A DNA stretch of 20,902 nucleotides from Pseudomonadota bacterium (GCA_023411405.1 JAEYOU010000606.1:1-20902), one strand, 5' to 3'. Positions 1 through 7,385 are shown, counted from the stretch's first letter. Translations and numbers: made by a program. The notes: generated by a model not told the origin, from the letters alone.

Positions 1-1
1 G

Positions 2-913
2 CTCGGCGAGGTCCGCGGCGAGGTCGAGGCCGCCGCCGCGGAGGTGGAGGCCGCCGCTGCCGCCGGGGATCCGGACGCCCTCTCCGCCGCGCTGCAGGAG
101 CTCACGCGCCTCTGGGACGCGCACCTCGCGCGGCTCCAGAAGCCCCTCTGGCGCTCGGTCCTGGAGGTCGCGGCCGTCGCCGCGGTGCTCGCGCTCGCGA
201 CCCGCGCGTTCGTCGCGGACACCTCGCGCGTCCAGTCCATCTCGATGGAGCCGGCGCTGCTCCCCGGCGACGTCCTCCTCGTCCGGAAGTCGGCCTACGC
301 CCTCCGGGTCCCCTTCACGCACCTGCGCCTCGTCGACACGGGGGCGCCCCGCCGCGGCGACGTCGTCGTGTTCGAGGATCCGCGCGATCCGTCGTCCGTC
401 TACGTCAAGCGGGTGGTGGGCGTCCCGGGCGACGTCGTGGAGCTGCGCGAGCAGGTGCTCCTCGTGAACGGCGTGCCGCAGCCGCGGACGTACCTGGGCG
501 AGTACGCGATCCCGGCGGAGGCGGGGCGCCGGGAGGGCGCGTCGATCTGCCGCCGCTTCCGGGAGCAGCTCGCGAAGGGGGAGCTCGGGTCCGCGGACTC
601 CGCCGCGGCGCGCTGGAACACCGCTGCGGGGGCGGGCGTCGCGGCCTACGACGTCCTCCAGTGCCGGCGCGCGCGGCCCGACTCGCGCGAGGGACCGTTC
701 GAGGCCGTGCGGCCGGACCACGTCTTCGTGCTCGGCGACAACCGCGACAACTCCGCCGACAGCCGGAGCCCCGGCGGCTGGCAGATCCCGTACGGCCACA
801 TCCGGGGCCGGGCGGCGTACGTGCTCGTGAGCTGGGGCGAGGGCGGTTGGTCGCCGCGGGGCGCCGCGGGGCTCCGGCTCGAGCGGCTTTTCAAAGCGGT
901 CGGCTCGCGCTAG
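2..913 (+). CDS. lepB: Signal peptidase I (5' end outside window)
   Basis: Membrane serine protease that removes signal peptides from exported preproteins on the periplasmic side. Counting from the only in-frame start codon visible (GTG at 44), a membrane segment lies at about residues 38-58. The catalytic serine motif S-M-E-P follows (Ser67), then the general-base lysine in the YVKRVVGVPGD box (Lys122), and the conserved GDNRDNSADSR box at 231-241. The region between Lys122 and that box carries a long insertion with two Cys, like the extra domain of larger Gram-negative enzymes. The frame is open to the left edge and the GTG at 44 has no spaced ribosome site, so the true start is probably upstream. 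The N-terminal part is Ala/Glu-rich and may form a cytoplasmic amphipathic helix. The next gene starts 13 bases downstream. Family identity is secure; only the start is uncertain. Confidence 0.93.
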   Translation, partial: LGEVRGEVEAAAAEVEAAAAAGDPDALSAALQELTRLWDAHLARLQKPLWRSVLEVAAVAAVLALATRAFVADTSRVQSISMEPALLPGDVLLVRKSAYALRVPFTHLRLVDTGAPRRGDVVVFEDPRDPSSVYVKRVVGVPGDVVELREQVLLVNGVPQPRTYLGEYAIPAEAGRREGASICRRFREQLAKGELGSADSAAARWNTAAGAGVAAYDVLQCRRARPDSREGPFEAVRPDHVFVLGDNRDNSADSRSPGGWQIPYGHIRGRAAYVLVSWGEGGWSPRGAAGLRLERLFKAVGSR

Positions 914-926
914 AACCCAGGCACCG

Positions 927-1403
927 ATGCAGGCCTCCGCCCCCTCGACTCCACGCGCCGCCCTCGCGCGCGGCGGCATCAGCTGGGTGACGGCGCTCCT
1001 GCTCTTCCTGGTGGTCGGCGGCGGGTTCCTCGCCTGGACCTGGACACCGGTCTGGATGATGCATCTCGAGGTGAAGCAGGTCGTCCGCGACTACATGAAC
1101 CGCGCGGTGAAGGACCGGAACGACGCGGGCCTGCTGAGCAAGATGGTGACCGAGCTGCGCAGGCGGACGGAGCAGGAGATGCCGGGGGAGGACGGCGAGC
1201 TGGTGGAGGCGCCGGCGGTCGATCTGGATCCGGGAGCCGTGATCTGGGAACGAGCCGCGGACGAAGATCCGCCCACCCTCCACGTCCAGTTCGAGTACAC
1301 GCGCCCCGTGCGTTATCCGCTCGTGAACCGATGGACGGAGATCACGCTGGAGGTGGATCTCACCACCGAGCTGACGCACGCGGACTGGGGACTGAGCCGC
1401 TGA
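927..1403 (+). CDS. Small membrane-anchored protein of unknown function
   Basis: A 158-aa protein I do not recognise. It has a short basic N-terminus, one hydrophobic segment at about residues 18-40 rich in Val, Leu, Gly and Trp, then a hydrophilic domain of about 115 residues. The order suggests a single-pass protein with its C-terminal domain outside the cytoplasm, but the topology is inferred from hydrophobicity only. The domain begins with a charged, probably helical stretch (about 48-90) and ends with alternating polar/hydrophobic strands, including a PTLHVQFEYTRPVRYPLVNRW stretch. It lies 13 bases after lepB and 10 bases before pyrR, so it is almost certainly cotranscribed with both. 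The pyrR ribosome site AGGAGG (1403-1408) overlaps its stop codon. Its length, codon use and tight spacing argue that it is a real gene. Confidence 0.8.
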   Translation: MQASAPSTPRAALARGGISWVTALLLFLVVGGGFLAWTWTPVWMMHLEVKQVVRDYMNRAVKDRNDAGLLSKMVTELRRRTEQEMPGEDGELVEAPAVDLDPGAVIWERAADEDPPTLHVQFEYTRPVRYPLVNRWTEITLEVDLTTELTHADWGLSR

Positions 1404-1413
1404 GGAGGTCCGG

Positions 1414-1947
1414 ATGAACGCTGCGGAGATCGATCGCGCGCTGGACCGGCTCGCCGCCGAGGTGGCGGCGCGCGCCCGCGCCGAGGACGGGGAGAAGGGG
1501 CTCGCGATCGTCGGCATCCGGCGCGGCGGCGTGCACCTCGCCGAGCGCCTGCGCGCCAGGCTCGCGAGCCAGATCGGCGTCCGGCCGCCGGCGGGGACCA
1601 TCGACATCGCCCTCTACCGCGACGACCTCGACGAGAGGGGGGCGGTCCCGGTGGTCGGTCCGACCGACGTCCGGTTCCCCGTCGACGGCAAGACCATCCT
1701 GCTCGTCGACGACGTGCTCTACACCGGCCGCACGGTCCGCGCCGCGCTCGACGAGCTCGTGGACTTCGGGCGGCCGCGGCGCGTCTGGCTCGTCGTCCTC
1801 GTGGATCGCGGCGGGCGCGAGCTGCCCATCGCCGCGGACTTCGTGGGGACGCGCCTCTCCGCGGCGCCGCAGGACGACGTCCAGGTCCGGCTCACCGAGG
1901 CGGGCGCCGCCGAGGACGCGGTGATCGTGACCCGGAGGCCGTCGTGA
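1414..1947 (+). CDS. pyrR: PyrR: pyr operon regulator / uracil phosphoribosyltransferase
   Basis: 177 aa, the usual length for PyrR. It has the type I phosphoribosyltransferase fold signature: a PRPP-binding loop reading ILLVDDVLYTGRTVRAALD (residues about 95-113, Asp99-Asp100 and Thr104-Gly105-Arg106-Thr107), and an early IVGIRRGG loop near residue 32. In Gram-positive bacteria PyrR binds pyr mRNA in response to UMP and causes attenuation; it also converts uracil plus PRPP to UMP. Here it heads the pyrimidine genes, preceded by a strong ribosome site AGGAGG (1403-1408, 5-base spacing). Only 10 bases separate it from the upstream gene, so no attenuation leader fits directly before pyrR, and I see no PyrR-type RNA loop in the window. 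Its regulatory role here is therefore inferred from family membership. Its stop overlaps the pyrB start (GTGA). Confidence 0.93.
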   Translation: MNAAEIDRALDRLAAEVAARARAEDGEKGLAIVGIRRGGVHLAERLRARLASQIGVRPPAGTIDIALYRDDLDERGAVPVVGPTDVRFPVDGKTILLVDDVLYTGRTVRAALDELVDFGRPRRVWLVVLVDRGGRELPIAADFVGTRLSAAPQDDVQVRLTEAGAAEDAVIVTRRPS

Positions 1948-2891
1948 TCGGCCGCCACAAGCACTGCCTGGGGCTCGCGGACTACTCCCGCGAGGAGATC
2001 CTCGAGGTCCTCGACCTCGCGGTCTCGATGAAGGAGGTCCTCCAGCGCCCGATCAAGAAGGTCCCCAGCCTGCGCGGGAAGTCGGTCGTGAACCTCTTCT
2101 TCGAGGCGTCCACCCGGACGCGCAGCTCGTTCGAGGTCGCGGCCAAGGTCCTCTCCGCCGACGCGCTGAACTGGACGGCCAGCGCGTCGTCGGTCACGAA
2201 GGGGGAGACCCTCGTCGACACGGTGCGGAACCTCGAGGCGATGCGGCCGGACGTGATCGTCATCCGGCACTCGGCCGGCGGCGCCCCCGCGCTCGTCGCG
2301 CGCCGGGTGGGGTGCGCGGTGATCTCGGCGGGCGACGGCGCCCACGAGCACCCGAGCCAGGGGCTCCTCGACTGCTTCACCTTGCGCGAGAAGCTCGGCG
2401 CCCTCGAGGGGAGGACGATCGCGATCGTGGGCGACATCACCCACTCGCGGGTGGCGCGCTCCGACCTCTACGGGCTCCTCGCGCTGGGCGCGAAGGTGCG
2501 GGTCTGCGGGCCGCCGACGATGATCCCCCCGGGCGTCGAAGGGCTGGGCGCGACCGTGCACCACGCGCTGCGCGACGCCGTCGCCGGGGTGGACGCGGTG
2601 ATCATGCTCCGCATCCAGCACGAGCGGATCGGCGATCCGCTCATCCCGAGCACGCGCGAGTACTCGCGCCTCTGGGGCCTCAACGCGCGCAAGGCGGCCG
2701 AGTGGCTCACCCCCGACTGCCTCATCATGCACCCGGGCCCCATCAACCGCGGCGTCGAGCTCGAGCCCGACGTGGCCGACGGCGCGCGCTCCGTGATCCT
2801 CGACCAGGTCGAGAACGGGGTCGCGGTGCGCATGGCCCTCCTCTACCTCTTGGCGGGCGGCCCCGAGGCCGCCGGCGAGGCGAAGGCATGA
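1944..2891 (+). CDS. pyrB: Aspartate carbamoyltransferase catalytic subunit
   Basis: Condenses carbamoyl phosphate with aspartate to N-carbamoyl-L-aspartate, the first committed step of pyrimidine synthesis. 315 aa, typical for the catalytic chain. The carbamoyl phosphate loop FFEASTRTRSSFE is present (Ser56-Thr57-Arg58-Thr59-Arg60), as are the mobile-loop lysine in SVTKGET (Lys86) and the substrate-binding HEHPSQGLLD segment (His136-Pro137-Ser138-Gln139). The aspartate-domain HPGPINRGVE motif is also there. The start is GTG at 1944, overlapping the pyrR stop by 4 bases. It ends in an ATGA overlap with pyrC. No pyrI regulatory chain is visible, which fits the pyrB-pyrC arrangement, where the ATCase often associates with dihydroorotase instead. 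That physical association is inferred from related systems, not seen here. Confidence 0.97.
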   Translation: MIGRHKHCLGLADYSREEILEVLDLAVSMKEVLQRPIKKVPSLRGKSVVNLFFEASTRTRSSFEVAAKVLSADALNWTASASSVTKGETLVDTVRNLEAMRPDVIVIRHSAGGAPALVARRVGCAVISAGDGAHEHPSQGLLDCFTLREKLGALEGRTIAIVGDITHSRVARSDLYGLLALGAKVRVCGPPTMIPPGVEGLGATVHHALRDAVAGVDAVIMLRIQHERIGDPLIPSTREYSRLWGLNARKAAEWLTPDCLIMHPGPINRGVELEPDVADGARSVILDQVENGVAVRMALLYLLAGGPEAAGEAKA

Positions 2892-4207
2892 CCTCCGGAA
2901 CGCACGCTGCCGATCTGCTCTTCATCGAAGGCGGCCGGGTGATCGACCCGGCGAGCGGCACGGACGGCGTCCGGACGGTGGTGATCCGCGACGGCGTCGT
3001 GGCGGAGGTCGCGGAGCGGGTCGAGCGGCCGCGCGACGCGCGGGCCATCGACGCCCGGGGACGCTGGGTGACGCCGGGGTTCATCGACCTCCACGTGCAC
3101 CTGCGCGAGCCGGGGCAGGAGTACAAGGAGACCGTCGCGACCGGCGCGGCGGCGGCCGTCGCGGGCGGCTTCACCGCCGTCTGCGCGATGCCCAACACGC
3201 GCCCGGTCAACGACAACGTCGCGGTGACCGAGCTCATGCTCGCGCGCGCGGCCGCCGCCGGCCTGGCGCGCGTCTACCCGGTGGGCTGCATCTCGAAGGG
3301 CTCGGCGGGCGAGGAGCTGGCCGAGTACGGCGACCTCAAGCAGGCCGGGTGCGTGGCGCTGTCGGACGACGGGAAGCCGGTGATGAGCGCGGCCCTCATG
3401 CGGCGTGCCCTGGAGTACGCGCGGACCTTCGGGCTGCCGCTCACCGTCCACGAGGAGGATCTCGGGCTCGTGGGCAAGGGCGTCATGCACGAGGGCGCGG
3501 TCTCGACGCGCCTCGGCCTGAACGGCATCCCGGGGCAGGCCGAGGACGTGATGGTGCTCCGCGACCTCGCGCTGGCCGAGCTGACCGGCGGGCGCCTGCA
3601 CATCGCGCACATCTCCACCCGCGGGGCCGTGCGCGCGGTGCGCGAGGCGAAGCGGCGCGGCCTTCCGGTCACCGCCGAGGTCACCCCGCACCACCTCGCG
3701 CTCACCGACGAGGACCTCGCGGCGTCCGGGTACTCGACCGACTACAAGATGAACCCGCCGCTCCGCGCGCGGGCCGACGTCGACGCCTGCCGCGAAGGGC
3801 TCGCGGACGGGACGCTGGACGCGATCGCCACGGACCACGCGCCCCACGCGGTCCAGGAGAAGGACGTCGAGTTCGACGTCGCCGCGAACGGGATCGTCGG
3901 GCTCGAGACGGCGTTCCCGGTCTGCCTGGAGCTGGTCCGGCGCGGCCTGCTGGCCGAGCGCCGGCTCGTCGAGGCGCTCACCGCGGCCCCGGCCGCCGCC
4001 TTCGGCCTGCCCGGCGGCAAGCTCGCCCGCGGCGCGCCGGCGGACGTCGCCGTCCTCGATCCCGCAGCGGAGTGGGTCGTCGTGCCGGAGCGCCTCCGCA
4101 GCAAGAGCAAGAACAGCCCGTGGAAGGGAAGCCGGCTCACGGGGCGTTGTACACACACCATCGTGGGCGGACGTATCGTCCACGAGGAGGGCAGGGCGGA
4201 TCGATGA
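2888..4207 (+). CDS. pyrC: Dihydroorotase (multifunctional/type I class)
   Basis: Zinc amidohydrolase that reversibly cyclises carbamoyl aspartate to dihydroorotate. The start is the ATG at 2888, overlapping the pyrB stop (ATGA), giving 439 aa, in line with the long PyrC class rather than the shorter enterobacterial class of about 345 aa. The metal-binding DLHVHLREPGQE motif has His69, His71 and Arg73. Further metal or substrate residues are visible in VHEEDL, in LHIAHISTRGAV (His238, His241), and in ATDHAPH, where Asp316 is the expected catalytic aspartate. The N-terminal 60 residues and the C-terminal 60 residues form the usual composite beta domain, ending in VGGRIVHEEGR. The reading frame remains open far upstream of 2888 but that part is a shadow of pyrB. 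The gene overlaps carA by 4 bases. Confidence 0.97.
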   Translation: MTSGTHAADLLFIEGGRVIDPASGTDGVRTVVIRDGVVAEVAERVERPRDARAIDARGRWVTPGFIDLHVHLREPGQEYKETVATGAAAAVAGGFTAVCAMPNTRPVNDNVAVTELMLARAAAAGLARVYPVGCISKGSAGEELAEYGDLKQAGCVALSDDGKPVMSAALMRRALEYARTFGLPLTVHEEDLGLVGKGVMHEGAVSTRLGLNGIPGQAEDVMVLRDLALAELTGGRLHIAHISTRGAVRAVREAKRRGLPVTAEVTPHHLALTDEDLAASGYSTDYKMNPPLRARADVDACREGLADGTLDAIATDHAPHAVQEKDVEFDVAANGIVGLETAFPVCLELVRRGLLAERRLVEALTAAPAAAFGLPGGKLARGAPADVAVLDPAAEWVVVPERLRSKSKNSPWKGSRLTGRCTHTIVGGRIVHEEGRADR

Positions 4208-5325
4208 AGAAGGCCATCCTGGCGCTTGCGGACGGGACCACCTTCGAAGGCCACTCGGTCGGTGCGACGGGCGAGGCCTTCGGCGAGGTGGTCTTCAACA
4301 CCTCGATGACCGGGTACCAGGAGATCCTGACCGACCCGTCGTACGTCGGACAGATCATCTGCATGACCTACCCGGAGCAGGGGAACTACGGGGTGAACCG
4401 GGTCGACGAGGAGTCCCCCCGGCCGCACGCCACCGGGTTCGTGGTCCGGCACCACGCCGAGGAGCCCTCGAGCTTCCGGGCCGAGATCTCCCTCGACGCC
4501 TACCTGAAGGCGCACGGGGTGGTGGGGATCTCGGGGATCGACACGCGGCGCCTGACGCGGCACATCCGGAACGCGGGCGCGCAGATGGGCGTCGTCGCGA
4601 CCGAGGGGAGCGCGAAGGCGCTCGTCGAGCGCGCGCGGGCGCTGCCGGGCATGGAGGGACAGGACCTCGCGACGCGCATCTCGACCGCGGCGCCGTACGA
4701 GTGGCGGGAGAAGGGCGCGGACGCCTGGACCGCAGGGGAGCGTGGGCAGGAGACCGCGCCGAAGCTCCACGTCGTCGCCTACGACTGGGGCCTGAAGCGC
4801 GCGATGCTCCGCCTGCTCGCCGACGCCGGCTGCCGCGTCACGGTCGTGCCGTCGCGCACCTCCGCCGAGGCGGCCCTCGCGCTCGGGCCGGACGGCGTCT
4901 TCCTCACCAACGGACCGGGCGATCCGGACGCCGTGGTCGGGGCGCGCGAGGCGGTGGCCGGGATCCTCGGCAGGGTCCCGATCTTCGGGATCTGCCTCGG
5001 CCACCAGATCCTCGCGCTCGCGCTCGGCGCGAAGACCTACAAGCTCAAGTTCGGCCACCGCGGCGCGAACCAGCCCGTGCAGGACCTCGCGACGGGCAAG
5101 GTGGACATCACCGCCCAGAACCACGGCTTCGCGGTGGACGCGGCGAGCCTGGGCGCGCGGGCCAAGGTCACGCACCTCAACCTGAACGACAAGACCGTCG
5201 AGGGCATCGAGGTGCTCGACGCCCCCGCCTTCGGCGTCCAGTACCACCCCGAGTCCTCGCCCGGCCCCCACGACGCCCGTGCGCTCTTCGGGCGGTTCGT
5301 CTCGATGATGGAGCGCCGCCGATGA
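4204..5325 (+). CDS. carA: Carbamoyl-phosphate synthase small (glutaminase) subunit
   Basis: Hydrolyses glutamine and passes ammonia to the large subunit CarB to make carbamoyl phosphate for pyrimidine and arginine synthesis. The start at ATG 4204 (ATGA overlap with pyrC) gives 373 aa, a normal CarA length. The N-terminal small-chain domain begins with LADGTTFEGHSVGATGEAFG and has the VFNTSMTGYQEILTDPSY signature. The class I glutamine amidotransferase domain fills the C-terminal half. Its nucleophile is Cys264 in GICLGHQ, followed by the AQNHGFAV segment near residues 304-310, and the rest of the triad is His348 and Glu350 in GVQYHPES. carB is not adjacent: the next genes are an unknown protein and a histidine kinase. 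The stop overlaps the next start (ATGA). Confidence 0.97.
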   Translation: MKKAILALADGTTFEGHSVGATGEAFGEVVFNTSMTGYQEILTDPSYVGQIICMTYPEQGNYGVNRVDEESPRPHATGFVVRHHAEEPSSFRAEISLDAYLKAHGVVGISGIDTRRLTRHIRNAGAQMGVVATEGSAKALVERARALPGMEGQDLATRISTAAPYEWREKGADAWTAGERGQETAPKLHVVAYDWGLKRAMLRLLADAGCRVTVVPSRTSAEAALALGPDGVFLTNGPGDPDAVVGAREAVAGILGRVPIFGICLGHQILALALGAKTYKLKFGHRGANQPVQDLATGKVDITAQNHGFAVDAASLGARAKVTHLNLNDKTVEGIEVLDAPAFGVQYHPESSPGPHDARALFGRFVSMMERRR

Positions 5326-6002
5326 CCCTGCAGGCGCTCCACGATCGGCTGCTCGCGTGGGGCACCGCCGAGCCGCGGAAGGACCGGCTGCTGGACGCGC
5401 GCCGGGCGCACTTCGGCGCGTACGGTGAGCCCCACGAGGAGGATCGCAGCTACGAGTCGCGCATCAACGGGATGCTCGACAGCTACCTCTACGACCACCG
5501 CGCGGGCGGCGCCGGGCCGACGACGCTCGAGGAGTTCCTCGAGGCGGAGGGGACCTCGCTCACGGCCGAGGACCGCGCCGCCTTCCTCGCCCTGGGCCAG
5601 AACGTGCACGCGCTGTTCGAGGTCCGGCGGATCTCCGAGGGGAAGTTGCGGGTCCGCGATCTCTTCACCGGGAAGGATCACGACGTCACCGAGCGGCGCC
5701 AGCTCGTCGGCCTGGAGAAGGGCGACGTGCTCGAGGCGCGGCTGCTGCCGTTCGAGGGACAGCTCTTCTTCTCGGGCGCGTTCCTCTACCACCCGCGCGA
5801 GGCGCGGCGGGCGATCCTGGCCGAGGTGAAGCGCCGGAAGAAGGCCGCCGGCAAGGGGGGCACGCCCGACGTGGCGGGGCTCCTGGCGCTCCTGTCCCGG
5901 ATGGCGTTCAAGCTGGAGCGGTACCGGAACGTCCGGCTCGAGTCGATCTACGACTTCTCGCCGGAGGCGGTCCGGCTCGCCATGCCCGCGCCGCGGGGCT
6001 GA
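5322..6002 (+). CDS. Unknown protein coupled to carA
   Basis: A 226-aa soluble protein that I do not recognise. The start is the ATG at 5322, which overlaps the carA stop by 4 bases, as in all preceding junctions of this operon. The first 90 residues look alpha-helical and acidic. Residues about 95-155 look like a small beta barrel or sheet: an LFEVRRISEGKLRVRDLFTG strand pair, a QLVGLEKGDVLEARLLPFE stretch, then LFFSGAFLYHPRE. This alternation of strand and 'L-x-KGD' turn resembles small nucleic-acid or ligand-binding beta modules, but that is only an impression. A basic patch KRRKK (170-174) and a final helical segment follow. No transmembrane segment or signal peptide is visible. Coupling to carA suggests coexpression with pyrimidine synthesis, but position alone does not prove a role in it. 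Confidence 0.8.
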   Translation: MTLQALHDRLLAWGTAEPRKDRLLDARRAHFGAYGEPHEEDRSYESRINGMLDSYLYDHRAGGAGPTTLEEFLEAEGTSLTAEDRAAFLALGQNVHALFEVRRISEGKLRVRDLFTGKDHDVTERRQLVGLEKGDVLEARLLPFEGQLFFSGAFLYHPREARRAILAEVKRRKKAAGKGGTPDVAGLLALLSRMAFKLERYRNVRLESIYDFSPEAVRLAMPAPRG

Positions 6003-6030
6003 GGGGCTCCTCGTCCCGCCGGGGGTCGAG

Positions 6031-6078
6031 GCGCCCGCCGTGCCCTCGGACGGGGCGCCCTGCTGCACGGCGGGGCGC
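6031..6078 (+). terminator. Strong GC hairpin after the pyr operon, possible terminator
   Basis: The left arm 6031-6043 (GCGCCCGCCGTGC) pairs with the right arm 6065-6078 (GCACGGCGGGGCGC). This gives 13 base pairs with one bulged G and a 21-base loop. It lies 28 bases after the stop of the last pyr-operon gene and 22 bases before the kinase start. No T-run follows, so it is not a classical intrinsic terminator. It could stop transcription with Rho, protect the 3' end of the mRNA, or do nothing. The pairing is seen directly; the function is inferred. Confidence 0.45.
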
Positions 6079-6100
6079 GCGGCAGCACAATCTGGGTGTC

Positions 6101-7231
6101 GTGGACCTCGAACTCCTCGAGTCCCTCCCGGACGCGCTGGTCATCGCGGACGAGCAGGGCACCATCCTGTTCGTCAACTCGAGCGGCGAGGCGCTGTTCG
6201 GCTATCCGCGCGCGGACCTCGTCGGCAGGCCGATCGAGGTGCTCCTCCCTGCGCGGTACCGCGTCATGCACCAGGTCCACCGGGCGAGCTACCAGGCGGC
6301 TCCCCGCCGGAGGCCGATGGGGCTGGGGCTCGACCTCTCGGCCCTGCGGCGGGATGGCACCGAGTTCCCGGCGGAGATCAGCCTCTCGCCCATCCAGGTG
6401 GACGGGAAGCCGTGCACCATCGCGGCGGTGCGCGACGTCGCCGAACGCCGGAAGATGGAGGAGCGGGCGCGGCTGTGGCGCAAGGCGCAGGAGGAGGTCC
6501 GCGAGCGCGACGAGTTCCTCTCCATCGCGTCGCACGAGCTCCGCACGCCGATCACCGCGCTCCAGCTCCAGCTCCAGCTCCTGCAGAAGGCCGCGACGCG
6601 CCTCCAGGGTGCGGGGCCCCAGGTGCTGGACCCGAAGCTCCGCTCGCTCGAGCGCCAGACCCGTCGGCTCTCCCTGCTCGTCAACGAGCTGCTCGACGTG
6701 TCCCGGATGCGCCTCGGCCGGCTCGAGCTCCGCCTCGAGGAAGCGGACCTCGCAGAGGTGGCCCGCGAGGCGGCGACCCACGTCGAGGTGGACATCGGCC
6801 GGAGCGGCTCGCAGCTCGCCTACGACCTCGTGCCCGCGCCGGCCCGGTTCGATCGGCTGCGGCTCGAGCAGGTCGTCGGGAACCTGCTCGTGAACGCCGG
6901 CAAGTTCGGCGAGGGGAAGCCGGTCCGGCTCCGCGTCTGGCCGGACGGTGCGTTCGTGCTCCTGGAGGTCTCGGATCAGGGCATCGGCATCGCCCCCGAG
7001 CATCAGGCGCGCGTCTTCGAGCGGTTCCAGCGCGCCGTCCCCGCACAGCACTTCGGCGGCCTCGGCCTCGGGCTCTACGTGGCGCGGCAGATCGTCGAGG
7101 CGCACGGGGGGACGATCGACGTCGCGAGCGAGGCCGGCGCGGGGGCGACCTTCACCGTCCGCCTCCCGAAGGATCCGCCACCCCCGCGGCCCGTCCAGGA
7201 GGTGGGAGAGGCGGACCCCGCGGTCCACTAG
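6101..7231 (+). CDS. Cytoplasmic PAS-domain sensor histidine kinase
   Basis: A 376-aa two-component sensor kinase with no transmembrane segment, so it should sense an internal signal. A PAS domain covers about residues 1-115 (DALVIADEQGTILFVNSSGEALFGY, ending near SLSPIQVDGKPCTIAAVRDV). A charged, probably coiled-coil linker follows, then the HisKA dimerisation domain with phospho-acceptor His145 in ASHELRTP. The HATPase domain shows the N box (NLLVNAGKFGEG), the G1 box (DQGIGIAPEH), the F box (VFERFQR) and the G2 box (GGLGLGLYVARQIVEAHGG), so it should be catalytically active. The start is GTG at 6101, placed by the PAS domain beginning; no clear ribosome site precedes it. No response regulator lies next to it, so its partner is unknown. 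No cofactor ligand in the PAS domain can be assigned from sequence alone. Confidence 0.93.
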   Translation: MDLELLESLPDALVIADEQGTILFVNSSGEALFGYPRADLVGRPIEVLLPARYRVMHQVHRASYQAAPRRRPMGLGLDLSALRRDGTEFPAEISLSPIQVDGKPCTIAAVRDVAERRKMEERARLWRKAQEEVRERDEFLSIASHELRTPITALQLQLQLLQKAATRLQGAGPQVLDPKLRSLERQTRRLSLLVNELLDVSRMRLGRLELRLEEADLAEVAREAATHVEVDIGRSGSQLAYDLVPAPARFDRLRLEQVVGNLLVNAGKFGEGKPVRLRVWPDGAFVLLEVSDQGIGIAPEHQARVFERFQRAVPAQHFGGLGLGLYVARQIVEAHGGTIDVASEAGAGATFTVRLPKDPPPPRPVQEVGEADPAVH

Positions 7232-7239
7232 TCCGTTTT
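7211..7239 (+). terminator. Weak possible intrinsic terminator after the kinase gene
   Basis: CGGAC at 7212-7216 can pair with GTCCG at 7231-7235, followed directly by TTTT at 7236-7239. An alternative inner stem pairs GGACC (7213-7217) with GGTCC (7222-7226). The stem is short (5-6 bp) and the left arm lies inside the kinase coding sequence, so this is only a weak candidate. Confidence 0.25.
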
Positions 7240-7256
7240 GACGCACGGCCGATTGC

Positions 7257-7284
7257 TTGACCGGGCCGAAACGCTTGCGATACG
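7257..7284 (+). promoter_or_regulatory. Candidate sigma-70-like promoter for icd-mdh
   Basis: Within the 154-base gap before icd, TTGACC (7257-7262) matches five of six bases of the -35 consensus. The box GATACG (7279-7284) is 16 bases further on and is a poor -10 match. A second TTGACG lies at 7238-7243 but has no -10 box at the right distance. The gap also holds a near-repeat TCTCGGGC pair around 7284-7301 and a clear icd ribosome site GAGGT (7376-7380). Placement is by eye. Confidence 0.35.
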
Positions 7285-7385
7285 TCTCGGGCCCATCTCG
7301 GGCGGCAGGCGAGCAGCAGCCCGGTTAGACCGAGGGCGTTCGAGGCCCCTGGGGCCGCAACACTCCGTTCACATCGAGGTCACAC

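Noticed and set aside
1401..1425. PyrR-binding RNA site overlapping the pyrR ribosome site
   Set aside because: The sequence has AGGAGG and TCCGG, but I do not see the known loop consensus or a supporting stem.
7344..7356. GGCCCC-T-GGGGCC palindrome upstream of icd as an operator
   Set aside because: It is short and GC-only, expected by chance at this composition, and no regulator with such a site is evident.
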